Below are positions 1 to 5,805 of a DNA stretch of 6,985 nucleotides, piece after piece. The stretch lies in the NCBI GenBank assembly GCA_021845835.1, contig JAJZVE010000242.1:1-6985 (forward strand), in the 5' to 3' direction. Source of the DNA: Pseudomonadota bacterium (GTDB lineage: Bacteria; Pseudomonadota; Alphaproteobacteria; Acetobacterales; Acetobacteraceae). How positions within the stretch are numbered: the first letter of the stretch is position 1; each line of letters begins with the position of its first letter. The position numbers were made by a program, and so were the translations under genes. Under the pieces are notes generated by a model. It ran no database searches, was not told where the DNA came from, and worked only from the letters and a program-made list of their open reading frames with translations.

Positions 1-1371
1 GAGCGCCTTGACCACCTGCCCCCATTTCTCGTCGGGCACACCGCAGACCGCGACGTCGGCGATCAGCGGATGCCTGGACAGGAAGAACTCGATTTCCTGC
101 GGGTAGATGTTCTCGCCGCCGCTGATGATCGAATTGTCGATCCGGTCCACCGGATGGATGTAGCCGTCGCCGTCCACCCGCACGACATCGCGCGCATAGT
201 GCCAGCCGTCGCGGGCGCGCAGCTTCTCGTCGGGGGTGCAGTGGTATTCGGCGATGCTCTGCGGACCGCGGCTGATCAACTGCCCCTCGCCGGGGACCGG
301 GATCAGCGCATCGGGGCCGGTCTGGGCGTCGTTGCCGAGCGCGATGACGCGCACCGTCTGGAAGTAGGAGGGCTTGCCGATGCTCTCCCATTTTTCCTCC
401 GGCTCGAAGCCGGTGTGGCAGGCGGTGATGGCGGTGCAGCTTTCCGTGGTGCCGTAGGTGTTGAGCACATCGCAGCCCAGGGCCTCGCGGACCCGTTGCA
501 GCAGTGGCCTGGGCAGCGCCGAACCGCCGCTGCGCAGCAGCCGCAGCGACGACAGGTCGATGCCGCCGAGCTGCCGTCGCGCCTCGGCCATCTGGTACAT
601 CTGCGTCGGCACCGCGAACGCCTCGGTGACCTTGTGCCGCGCGATCAGCCGCAGCGCCTGCTGCGCTTCGTATTCGCCGACCATCACCTGGGCCGCGCCG
701 ATGAACAGGTAGGCGACGAAGAAATTCGTCGCGGCGCCGATCACCACCGGCGCCAGGCTCATGCCGACGTGACCCCGGTCCAGCCCCATCTCCAGGCAGT
801 ACTGGATGGCCGAGACGATCTGCGTCGCGTAGGTGAAGGCGGCGCCCTTCGGCCGGCCGGTGGTGCCCGAGGTATGGATGACGGTGCACAGGTCGCTGTC
901 GCTGACAGCGACCGGCGGCGGCTCCGTCGCCGGAAAGCGCGCGCACTCCGCGAAGCTCAGCGCGCCGGCCGGAACCGGCCCGCCGACGCAGACGAAGCGG
1001 CAGACGCCGGCATCCGCCATCGTCTCGACCGCGGTGCGCGAGAACTCGGCATTGAAGATCAGGGCTTTCAGCTTCTCCTGCCGCACGGCGTAGCGGACGG
1101 CGTCCGCCGCGAGCCGGTAGTTCAGGCAGGACGACACCGCGCCGAGCTTCTGGCAGGCCAGGAAGCCGATCGCGAACTCGGCGCAATTGTTGAGCAGCAG
1201 CCCGACGCCGTCGCCTTTGCCCACCCCCAGCCGGGCCAGAAAATTGGCCAGCCGGTTCACGTCGGCGTCCAGCGCGCCGTAGGTATGGACGCGGTCGCCG
1301 CAGATGATGGCGGTGCGCTGCGGCCAGTTCGCGACCCTGGCCCGGAAATGGTCGCGCAACGTGCCCAGCAT
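1..1371 (-). CDS. Acyl-CoA ligase (AMP-binding, ANL superfamily), 3' end outside window
   Basis: Class I adenylate-forming ligase: it activates a carboxylic acid with ATP to an acyl-AMP and transfers the acyl group to CoA in the cytoplasm. I translated 457 residues. Visible motifs are the P-loop TSGTTGRPKGA (about 167-177), TYGTTES (304-310), GWHYARDVVRVDGDGYIHPVDR (in part; 389-410) with Asp394 and Arg410, and the hinge/A8 segment IISGGENIYPQEIE (415-428). It then enters the mobile C-terminal domain (VAVCGVPDEKWGQVV) and is cut by the window edge, so the catalytic lysine of motif A10 is not seen; family members usually run 500-550 residues. The RIDNSIISGGENIYP style resembles chlorobenzoate, cyclohexanecarboxylate and short/medium-chain acid ligases more than classical FadD, but the substrate cannot be read from sequence. 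The start at 1371 is chosen because GGGGGAGG lies 9 nt upstream. An in-frame ATG at 1380 directly abuts that site and is less likely. Divergent from the riboswitch and NiCoT unit. Confidence 0.9.
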   Translation of the reverse strand, partial: MLGTLRDHFRARVANWPQRTAIICGDRVHTYGALDADVNRLANFLARLGVGKGDGVGLLLNNCAEFAIGFLACQKLGAVSSCLNYRLAADAVRYAVRQEKLKALIFNAEFSRTAVETMADAGVCRFVCVGGPVPAGALSFAECARFPATEPPPVAVSDSDLCTVIHTSGTTGRPKGAAFTYATQIVSAIQYCLEMGLDRGHVGMSLAPVVIGAATNFFVAYLFIGAAQVMVGEYEAQQALRLIARHKVTEAFAVPTQMYQMAEARRQLGGIDLSSLRLLRSGGSALPRPLLQRVREALGCDVLNTYGTTESCTAITACHTGFEPEEKWESIGKPSYFQTVRVIALGNDAQTGPDALIPVPGEGQLISRGPQSIAEYHCTPDEKLRARDGWHYARDVVRVDGDGYIHPVDRIDNSIISGGENIYPQEIEFFLSRHPLIADVAVCGVPDEKWGQVVKAL

Positions 1372-1380
1372 GTGTGCCAT

Positions 1381-1388
1381 CCTCCCCC
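1381..1388 (-). promoter_or_regulatory. Shine-Dalgarno site of the acyl-CoA ligase
   Basis: On the minus strand the bases read GGGGGAGG, a strong anti-16S match. It sits 9 nt before ATG 1371 but 0 nt before ATG 1380, which favours the inner start. Confidence 0.6.
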
Positions 1389-1391
1389 GGC

Positions 1392-1426
1392 CGGACGTGC
1401 GGTTCGCCGTTCTGGCGTGCCGTCCG
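1392..1426. repeat. Nested inverted repeat between ligase start and its candidate promoter
   Basis: The arms CGGACG (1392-1397) and CGTCCG (1421-1426) are perfect complements. They enclose a second pair, CGCC (1405-1408) and GGCG (1414-1417). The repeat lies in the predicted 5' leader of the acyl-CoA ligase, just downstream of its candidate -10. It could be an operator or an RNA hairpin, but in DNA this GC-rich it may also be chance. Confidence 0.3.
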
Positions 1427-1453
1427 TCTAGCCCGGTCGATCGCCATGGGCAA
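1425..1453 (-). promoter_or_regulatory. Candidate sigma-70 promoter for the acyl-CoA ligase
   Basis: Read on the minus strand, TTGCCC (1448-1453) is followed after 17 nt by TAGACG (1425-1430). This fits a housekeeping promoter in a GC-rich alphaproteobacterium and would give a leader of roughly 45 nt before ATG 1371. It is a visual match only. Confidence 0.35.
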
Positions 1454-1473
1454 CAGCCTCCCGCCCGGCGACG

Positions 1474-1503
1474 TTGACCGGCCGCGACCGCGGACGGTAG
1501 CGT
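1474..1503 (+). promoter_or_regulatory. Candidate sigma-70 promoter for the riboswitch-NiCoT transcript
   Basis: TTGACC (1474-1479), an 18-nt spacer and TAGCGT (1498-1503). The predicted transcription start near 1509-1511 falls exactly where the cobalamin riboswitch begins, which supports the call although the -10 match is weak. Confidence 0.45.
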
Positions 1504-1507
1504 GGCA

Positions 1508-1665
1508 ACGATGGTTCCCCGCATGGGGTGAAAAGGGAACGCGGTGCGATGCCGCGGCTGCTCCCGCAACTGTAGGCGGCGAGCCGGACGCCAGATTGCC
1601 ACTGGGCGCAGACCCGGGAAGGCGGCGCCCGGCAGCGACCCGCGAGCCAGGAGACCTGCCATCAT
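1508..1665 (+). ncRNA. Cobalamin (B12) riboswitch
   Basis: An adenosylcobalamin-class aptamer in the leader of the downstream nickel/cobalt permease. The conserved order of elements is visible. An outer stem GATGG (1510-1514) can pair with CCATC (1659-1663). An arm GTTCCC (1514-1519) pairs with GGGAAC (1535-1540) around a GGGGTGAAAA segment. GCGGTG (1541-1546), CTGCTCCCGCAACTGTAGGC, GCCACTG (1598-1604) and CGGGAAGGCG (1615-1624) follow. The diagnostic B12 box AGCCAGGAGACCTGCC lies at 1645-1660. When cobalamin binds, such elements typically reduce expression of cobalt uptake or B12 synthesis genes. That is known family behaviour; repression here is inferred. The boundaries are approximate. Confidence 0.95.
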
Positions 1666-1705
1666 CGGGGTCGGCGCGGCCGCAGCGGGCGGGGTGCTCT
1701 GCCGT

Positions 1706-1739
1706 GGCCTGCAATGACAGCTGTCTCTCGCACGAGGCC
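1706..1739 (+). promoter_or_regulatory. Putative ribosome-site-masking hairpin (riboswitch expression platform)
   Basis: GGCCT (1706-1710) is perfectly complementary to AGGCC (1735-1739), which contains the Shine-Dalgarno core GAGG (1734-1737) placed 5 nt before the permease ATG. Two G-U wobbles could extend the stem outward. The upstream CGGCC (1677-1681) can also pair with GGCCG (1736-1740), so competing folds are possible. I see no U-tract terminator, so control at translation initiation is the more likely mode. This is inference from base pairing by eye. Confidence 0.4.
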
Positions 1740-1742
1740 GTC

Positions 1743-2807
1743 ATGCTGGTTTTCTTCTCGCGTGCCTTCGACGATCGCGCCGCCCCTCTGCGCGGCAAGC
1801 TGATCGGTCTTTACGCATTGCTGCTGCTGTTCAACCTTGCCGCCTGGGCCTGGGCGCTGCTGGTGTTCCGCCGCTATCCGATGCTGCTCGGCACCGCGCT
1901 GCTGGCCTACGGCTTCGGCCTGCGGCACGCGGTCGATGCCGACCACATCGCCGCCATCGACAACGTCACCCGCAAGCTGCTGCAGGAGGGCAAACGCCCG
2001 GTCAGCATCGGATTCTTCTTCGCGCTCGGCCATGCGCTGGTGGTGATCCTGCTGGCGGTCGCGGTTGCCGTCACCGCGAGCGCGCTGGCATCGCGCGTCG
2101 GCTGGCTCAAGGGCGTCGGCAGCGTCGTCAGCACGCTGGTGTCCGCGACCTTCCTGATCGTCATCGCGCTGATGAACCTGCTGATCCTGCGCGGCGTGTG
2201 GCGCAGCTTCCGCCATGTGCGGCGCGGCGGCGCCTTCGTGGCGGAGGACCTCGACCTGCTGCTGAACAGCCGCGGGCTGCTGGCGCGGCTGTTCCGGCCG
2301 CTGTTCCGGCTGGTGACGCAGAGCTGGCACATGCTGCCGCTCGGCTTCCTGTTCGGCCTCGGCTTCGACACCGCGACGGAAGTGGCGCTGCTCGGCGTGT
2401 CGGCGACGGCAGCGGCGCACGGCACCGCGATCTGGTCGATCCTGATCTTTCCGGCGCTGTTCGCGGCGGGGATGACGCTGGTGGACACCACCGACGGCGT
2501 GCTGATGCTCGGCGCCTACAACTGGGCCTTCGTCAAGCCGGTGCGCAAGCTCTACTACAACGTGGTGATCACGGCGGTTTCGGTGGTGGTGGCGCTGCTG
2601 ATCGGCGGCGTCGAGGGCCTGGGGCTGATCGGCGACGAGTTCGGCCTCGGCGGCTGGTTCTGGGACGGCGTCGGCGCGCTCAACGACAATTTCAACGGCA
2701 TCGGCTTCGTCATCATCGGCGTCTTCATCTTCGCCTGGATCGCCGCGATGCTGGTGTACCGCTACGCCAGGCTGGACGACCTGGAGCCGCGGTCGGCCAA
2801 GGGCTGA
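1743..2807 (+). CDS. NiCoT-family nickel/cobalt permease
   Basis: Inner-membrane permease of the NixA/HoxN/NhlF family, taking up Ni2+ or Co2+. The protein has 354 residues, typical of the family. The hallmark RHAVDADHI (61-69) carries the metal-binding HX4DH signature (His62, Asp67, His68). Other family motifs are FFFALGHALVV (91-101), LGFDTATEV (206-214) and GMTLVDTTDG (243-252). Hydrophobic segments appear at about 20-42, 48-60, 90-116, 128-151, 197-222, 228-246, 272-295 and 319-340. A charged loop lies near 152-192. ATG 1743 is chosen because GAGG sits 5 nt upstream and the open frame further upstream is the riboswitch. It is preceded by a cobalamin riboswitch, so its physiological cargo is most likely cobalt for B12; sequence alone does not separate nickel from cobalt specificity. 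It ends in a convergent arrangement with the PEP-CTERM gene. Confidence 0.93.
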   Translation: MLVFFSRAFDDRAAPLRGKLIGLYALLLLFNLAAWAWALLVFRRYPMLLGTALLAYGFGLRHAVDADHIAAIDNVTRKLLQEGKRPVSIGFFFALGHALVVILLAVAVAVTASALASRVGWLKGVGSVVSTLVSATFLIVIALMNLLILRGVWRSFRHVRRGGAFVAEDLDLLLNSRGLLARLFRPLFRLVTQSWHMLPLGFLFGLGFDTATEVALLGVSATAAAHGTAIWSILIFPALFAAGMTLVDTTDGVLMLGAYNWAFVKPVRKLYYNVVITAVSVVVALLIGGVEGLGLIGDEFGLGGWFWDGVGALNDNFNGIGFVIIGVFIFAWIAAMLVYRYARLDDLEPRSAKG

Positions 2808-2825
2808 GATGCAGCGGGTGGGGGG

Positions 2826-2847
2826 CGGCGGCCGCAGCGGGCCGCCG
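2826..2847. terminator. GC-rich hairpin between convergent genes, possible bidirectional terminator
   Basis: CGGCGGCC (2826-2833) and GGCCGCCG (2840-2847) form a perfect 8-bp stem with the 6-nt loop GCAGCG, in the 47-bp gap between the permease stop and the PEP-CTERM stop. There is no U tract on either strand, so intrinsic termination would be weak. Confidence 0.45.
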
Positions 2848-2854
2848 TGCCGTG

Positions 2855-3595
2855 TCAGCCGCGCCGGCGGCGCCGCATGATGGTCAGGCCGAGCAGCCCG
2901 CTGGCCATGATCGCCAGCGTCGTCGGTTCCGGCACCGAGCTGGAGCCGCCGAAGCTGCTGCCGGTGAAGCTGAAGGTTTCCGACAGGAGCACCGAGTTGC
3001 CGTAGTTGCCGCCGGTGACGGTGACATAGGTGTCGGTCGTGGCAAGGTTCACGGTCTGCACATCCGGCGTGCCGGTCACGGTGCCGATCTTGAGCTCAAG
3101 CGGCGTGGAGCCGCCGAAGATGTCGGCGTTCTCGCCGCTCTGCAGCGAGCCGATGGTGATCGATACCGGCGTCCAGCCGAGCGCGATGGCGGCGGCGTTG
3201 TCCAGCACCACGGCATTGCCGACGCCGATTTCGTTCTGGGGATCGGATGGGGTGGGCGACGTGTTGCTCTCGCCCAGGCCGGCTTCGTTGGTGGCGTTGG
3301 GCGGATTCGGCTTCTGCGACACGTATTCGCCGACGCCCAGCGGCGAGCCGGAGCCGTAATGATAGCCGGTCGCGGTCAGGCTGATCCCGTACTGGGAGAA
3401 GTCCACTGCCTGTCCCGCCGTCCCCGGCAGCACGCAGTTGCTGCTGCACAGGCTGCCGCCATTGGCGCCGAGCGTGCCGAAATCGAAGGTCAGCGGGTTC
3501 GGGGTCGCGTGCGCCGGCGATACCGCGCCGCTCACCAGCCATCCGCCGCACGCGGCGATCGCGGCCAGAGCCGCCATTCGTCTCGACTTCAACAT
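2855..3595 (-). CDS. Secreted PEP-CTERM sorting-domain protein of unknown function
   Basis: A 246-residue exported protein. The N-terminus is a signal peptide: basic MLKSRR, a hydrophobic stretch to about 28, and a likely cleavage after AHA (28-30). The C-terminus is a complete PEP-CTERM signal: VPEPTT (221-226), a hydrophobic segment TLAIMASGLLGLTIM (226-240) and RRRRRG (241-246). Exosortase would cut near the PEP motif and release the protein to the envelope or matrix. The middle is rich in Gly, Ser, Thr and Asn, probably beta-sandwich, with a CSSNC pair (50-54) that could form a disulfide. It contains GLGESN and DPQNEIGVG (about 107-127), which resemble a recurrent PEP-CTERM subfamily pattern ('GLG...ENEI'). 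No enzymatic motif is seen. ATG 3595 gives a proper signal peptide; a TTG at 3601 would add only two residues. No exosortase lies in the window. Confidence 0.88.
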   Translation of the reverse strand: MLKSRRMAALAAIAACGGWLVSGAVSPAHATPNPLTFDFGTLGANGGSLCSSNCVLPGTAGQAVDFSQYGISLTATGYHYGSGSPLGVGEYVSQKPNPPNATNEAGLGESNTSPTPSDPQNEIGVGNAVVLDNAAAIALGWTPVSITIGSLQSGENADIFGGSTPLELKIGTVTGTPDVQTVNLATTDTYVTVTGGNYGNSVLLSETFSFTGSSFGGSSSVPEPTTLAIMASGLLGLTIMRRRRRG

Positions 3596-3627
3596 GAGCA
3601 ACCCCCCGCACTCAATTCGTTTTCACG

Positions 3628-3656
3628 ATAATCGCAGGGCGGTGAAACTTTCGCAA
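3628..3656 (-). promoter_or_regulatory. Candidate promoter of the PEP-CTERM gene
   Basis: The gap 3596-3690 is clearly more AT-rich than its surroundings. On the minus strand TTGCGA (3651-3656), 17 nt and GATTAT (3628-3633) make a plausible sigma-70 promoter with a leader of about 25 nt. A perfect TTGACA also occurs at 3666-3671 but has no good -10 at standard spacing. A run of six Gs lies a few bases before the ATG and may act as a weak ribosome site. Confidence 0.4.
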
Positions 3657-3690
3657 CAGAAAAGGTGTCAAAAAGTATCTTATCGCCGGA

Positions 3691-4677
3691 TCAGGGGTCC
3701 CACGCCGGCCCGAGCGGCACCTTGCCGGCGCCGCCGGGCCGGTCGAGCACGTAGGTTGGCCAGGCAAGGCCGGTCATCCGTCCGCGCAACGCCGCCAGCA
3801 GGCGCCGTCCTTCCGCGATCGGCACATGGAAGCGCGCGGTGCCCGGCGCCGGATCGAGCTGGTGCAGGTAGTACGGCTTGACACGGGCGGCGAGCATGGC
3901 GCGGAACAGCGCCTCCAGTGCCGCCGCGCTGTCGTTGACGCCGCGCAGCAGCACCGACTGGCCCAGCACCGGCACGCCGGCGCGCTGCACCCGCCGCAGC
4001 GCGGCGCGCGCGGCGTCGGTGAACTCGCTTGCGTGGTTGGCATGGACGACCAGCCAGAGCGGGGTTTCGGTCGCCAGCGCGGCGGCCAGCGCCGGGGTGA
4101 CGCGCGAGGGATCGGCAACCGGCACGCGGCTGTGGACGCGCAGCGTGCGGATGTGCGGCATCGCGGCGAGGGCCGTCAGGATGGCGCCGAGGCGGCGCGG
4201 CGAGAGCATCAGCGGGTCGCCGCCGCTCAGGATCACCTCGGTAATCGCCGGGCGCGCGCGCAGCCAGGCGTAGCAGGCGGCGAGTTCGTCCTCGGTCAGC
4301 ACGCCGCCGGCCGGCCCGACCTGCTCGCGGCGGAAGCAGAAGCGGCAATAGACCGGGCAGGCCAGCAGCGGCTTGAGCAGCGCGCGATCGGGGTAGCGAT
4401 GCACGATGCCCTTCAGCGGCGACAGCGCCGCGTCGGCGATCGGGTCGGCGCTCTCGTGCGGGGCGGTGACCAGTTCGGCCGGATCAGGCACGAACTGCCG
4501 CCCCAGCGGGTCGGCGGCGTCGCCGATCAGGGCGGCGAGCGCGGGCGGGATGGCGACGGCGTAGCGCTCCGCGACCGCGGCCACGTCGTCCCGCCGGCCG
4601 GCCGGCACCAGGCCGGCGGCGACGAGGTCATCGGCGCTGCGCAGCGTACGGCGGGGATCGGGGGTGCCATCGGGCAT
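3691..4677 (-). CDS. epmB: EF-P beta-lysylation protein EpmB (lysine 2,3-aminomutase-like radical SAM enzyme)
   Basis: Radical SAM, PLP-dependent aminomutase of the KamA/YodO/EpmB family. EpmB converts (S)-alpha-lysine to (R)-beta-lysine, which EpmA attaches to elongation factor P. The protein has 328 residues, close to E. coli EpmB (about 340) and shorter than clostridial KamA. The iron-sulfur motif CPVYCRFC has Cys107, Cys111 and Cys114. SGGDPL (151-156) is the SAM-binding GGD motif. YYLHQLDPAPGTARF (269-283) and the C-terminal PGGAGKVPL (314-322), with probable PLP lysine Lys319, complete the family pattern. SPLKGIVHRYPDRALLKPL (86-104) is also characteristic. The extra C-terminal zinc-binding region of KamA is absent. 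ATG 4677 is the first good in-frame start and fits the family N-terminus. No Shine-Dalgarno sequence precedes it. Divergent from epmA, 27 bp apart. Confidence 0.92.
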   Translation of the reverse strand: MPDGTPDPRRTLRSADDLVAAGLVPAGRRDDVAAVAERYAVAIPPALAALIGDAADPLGRQFVPDPAELVTAPHESADPIADAALSPLKGIVHRYPDRALLKPLLACPVYCRFCFRREQVGPAGGVLTEDELAACYAWLRARPAITEVILSGGDPLMLSPRRLGAILTALAAMPHIRTLRVHSRVPVADPSRVTPALAAALATETPLWLVVHANHASEFTDAARAALRRVQRAGVPVLGQSVLLRGVNDSAAALEALFRAMLAARVKPYYLHQLDPAPGTARFHVPIAEGRRLLAALRGRMTGLAWPTYVLDRPGGAGKVPLGPAWDP

Positions 4678-4684
4678 GCGCGGG

Positions 4685-4713
4685 CGTGTAGTCTGGGTCC
4701 TGTCATGCCGCAA
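4685..4713. promoter_or_regulatory. Compact epmB/epmA divergent start region
   Basis: Only 27 bp (4678-4704) separate the two ATGs, and neither has a ribosome-binding site at normal distance. On the minus strand TTGCGG (4708-4713), 17 nt and TACACG (4685-4690) would start transcription close to the epmB ATG. On the plus strand TAGTCT (4689-4694) is a possible -10 that would start transcription within a few bases of the epmA ATG, though no -35 is evident. The two -10 elements overlap. Leaderless mRNAs are inferred. Confidence 0.35.
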
Positions 4714-5706
4714 CCCGCCTGGTCCCCCGACCGCCTCGCCGCCCGCATGCCTTTTCTGCGCCGCCGCGCGCTGCTGACCCAGGCGGTGCGCGCCTTCTTC
4801 GCCGCGCGCGGCTACACCGAGGCCGAGACCCCCTATGCCGTGGCGGCGCCGGGGGAGGAGGTGCATCTCGCCGCCTTCGCCACCGAACGCATCGCGCCCG
4901 GCGGCGAACGGAACAGGCTGTGGCTGCACACCAGCCCGGAATTCGCCATGAAGAAGCTGCTGGCGGGCGGCGCGGGGCCGATTTTCCAGTTCGCCCGCGT
5001 CTGGCGCAACGGCGAGGGCAGCGACCTGCATGCGGCCGAGTTCACCATGCTGGAATGGTATCGGCCGGGCGCCGGCATGGCGGACCTGATCGCCGAGACC
5101 CACGCCCTGCTGCGCGCCGTGCTGCCGCCCGTCGTCACCTGCCGCGGTGTCGCCACCGACCTCACGACGGCGGAGGTGCTGACCGTCGCCGACGCTTTTG
5201 CGCGGCATGTCGGCGCCGACGTGCTGGCGACCGCGGAGGATGCGCCGGCGCTGGCGCGCGCGGCGGGGGAGCGGCTGCGCGACGGCGAGACCTGGGAGGA
5301 TCTGTTCTTCCGCCTGCTGCTCGGGCGCATCGAGCCGCAACTCGGCCGGGCGCGGCCGACCTTCCTGACGCACTGGCCGGCGGCGCAGGCGGCGCTGGCG
5401 CGGCGCGATCCGGCCGATCCGCGGGTTGCCGAACGGTTCGAGCTGTTCGTCTGCGGCATCGAACTCGCCAATGCGTTCGTGGAACTGACCGACCCGGCCG
5501 AGCAGCGCGCCCGCTTCGTCGCCGACCGCGCCCGGCGCCATGCCATCACCGGCGCCGCGGACTGGCCGCTCGACGAGGATTTTCTCGCCGCCCTGGCGCA
5601 CGGGCTGCCCGCCTGCGCGGGGATCGCGCTCGGCTTCGACCGGCTGGCAATGATCGCGGCCGGTGCCGGGCGGATCGACCAGGTGCTGTGGCTGCCGCAG
5701 AGCTGA
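4705..5706 (+). CDS. epmA: EF-P--(R)-beta-lysine ligase EpmA (PoxA/GenX/YjeA)
   Basis: A paralogue of the class II lysyl-tRNA synthetase catalytic domain. It activates beta-lysine with ATP and ligates it to a conserved lysine of elongation factor P, helping ribosomes through polyproline stretches. It has 333 residues and lacks the N-terminal OB-fold anticodon-binding domain of LysRS, as EpmA does. Motifs: TSPEFAMKKLLAGG (77-90); motif 2 around FARVWRNGEGSDLHAAEF (96-113), followed by TMLEWYRPG; ELFVCGIELANAFVELTD (246-263), the LysRS-type ATP/lysine pocket; and motif 3 GIALGFDRLAMI (306-317). The ATG at 4705 aligns with the family start; the frame stays open far upstream only as an antisense shadow of epmB. 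The partner EpmB is divergently encoded. The substrate gene efp is not in the window. Confidence 0.93.
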   Translation: MPQPAWSPDRLAARMPFLRRRALLTQAVRAFFAARGYTEAETPYAVAAPGEEVHLAAFATERIAPGGERNRLWLHTSPEFAMKKLLAGGAGPIFQFARVWRNGEGSDLHAAEFTMLEWYRPGAGMADLIAETHALLRAVLPPVVTCRGVATDLTTAEVLTVADAFARHVGADVLATAEDAPALARAAGERLRDGETWEDLFFRLLLGRIEPQLGRARPTFLTHWPAAQAALARRDPADPRVAERFELFVCGIELANAFVELTDPAEQRARFVADRARRHAITGAADWPLDEDFLAALAHGLPACAGIALGFDRLAMIAAGAGRIDQVLWLPQS

Positions 5707-5740
5707 ACGCCGCCGCTCTTTCTTCCCCCGGCCGGGTGTG

Positions 5741-5761
5741 GGACAGCATGCGGGACTGTCC
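5741..5761 (+). terminator. Small hairpin after epmA, weak terminator candidate
   Basis: GGACAG (5741-5746) and CTGTCC (5756-5761) form a 6-bp stem with a 9-nt loop in the 99-bp gap between epmA and larC. No U tract follows. A short palindrome CCCGGCCGGG (5727-5736) lies just upstream. The gap shows no clear promoter for larC. Confidence 0.25.
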
Positions 5762-5805
5762 GCTTCGTGAGGCAACCCGTTCCGACACAGGCGCTTGCAC
5801 GCTCC

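Noticed and set aside
70..1431. Plus-strand open frame of 453 codons
   Set aside because: It is antisense to the acyl-CoA ligase, whose minus-strand translation carries all the family motifs. The plus frame gives low-complexity Arg/Ala/Gly/Asp-rich sequence.
1374..1742. N-terminal extension of the permease frame upstream of ATG 1743
   Set aside because: The extra 123 codons would be read through the cobalamin riboswitch, have no membrane-protein character, and the ribosome site supports ATG 1743.
1714..1830. Possible small upstream frame starting at ATG 1714 and overlapping the permease start
   Set aside because: It lies out of frame, has no ribosome-binding site and encodes no recognisable peptide. 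It sits in the expression platform of the riboswitch.
2198..3631. Plus-strand frame of 477 codons across the permease end and the PEP-CTERM gene
   Set aside because: It is an out-of-frame, Arg/Ala-rich shadow of two supported genes and bridges the terminator-like hairpin.
3826..4704. Upstream extension of EpmA over epmB
   Set aside because: This part is antisense to EpmB, and the EpmA family begins close to ATG 4705.
1383..5735. Identical 12-mer TCCCCCGGCCGG at 1383-1394 and 5724-5735
   Set aside because: Two copies of a pure G/C word in different contexts in GC-rich DNA are likely chance. There are no flanking repeats or mobile-element signs.
5767..5805. GTG start for LarC 13 codons upstream
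   Set aside because: The family N-terminus aligns with ATG 5806, and the extra residues do not resemble LarC.
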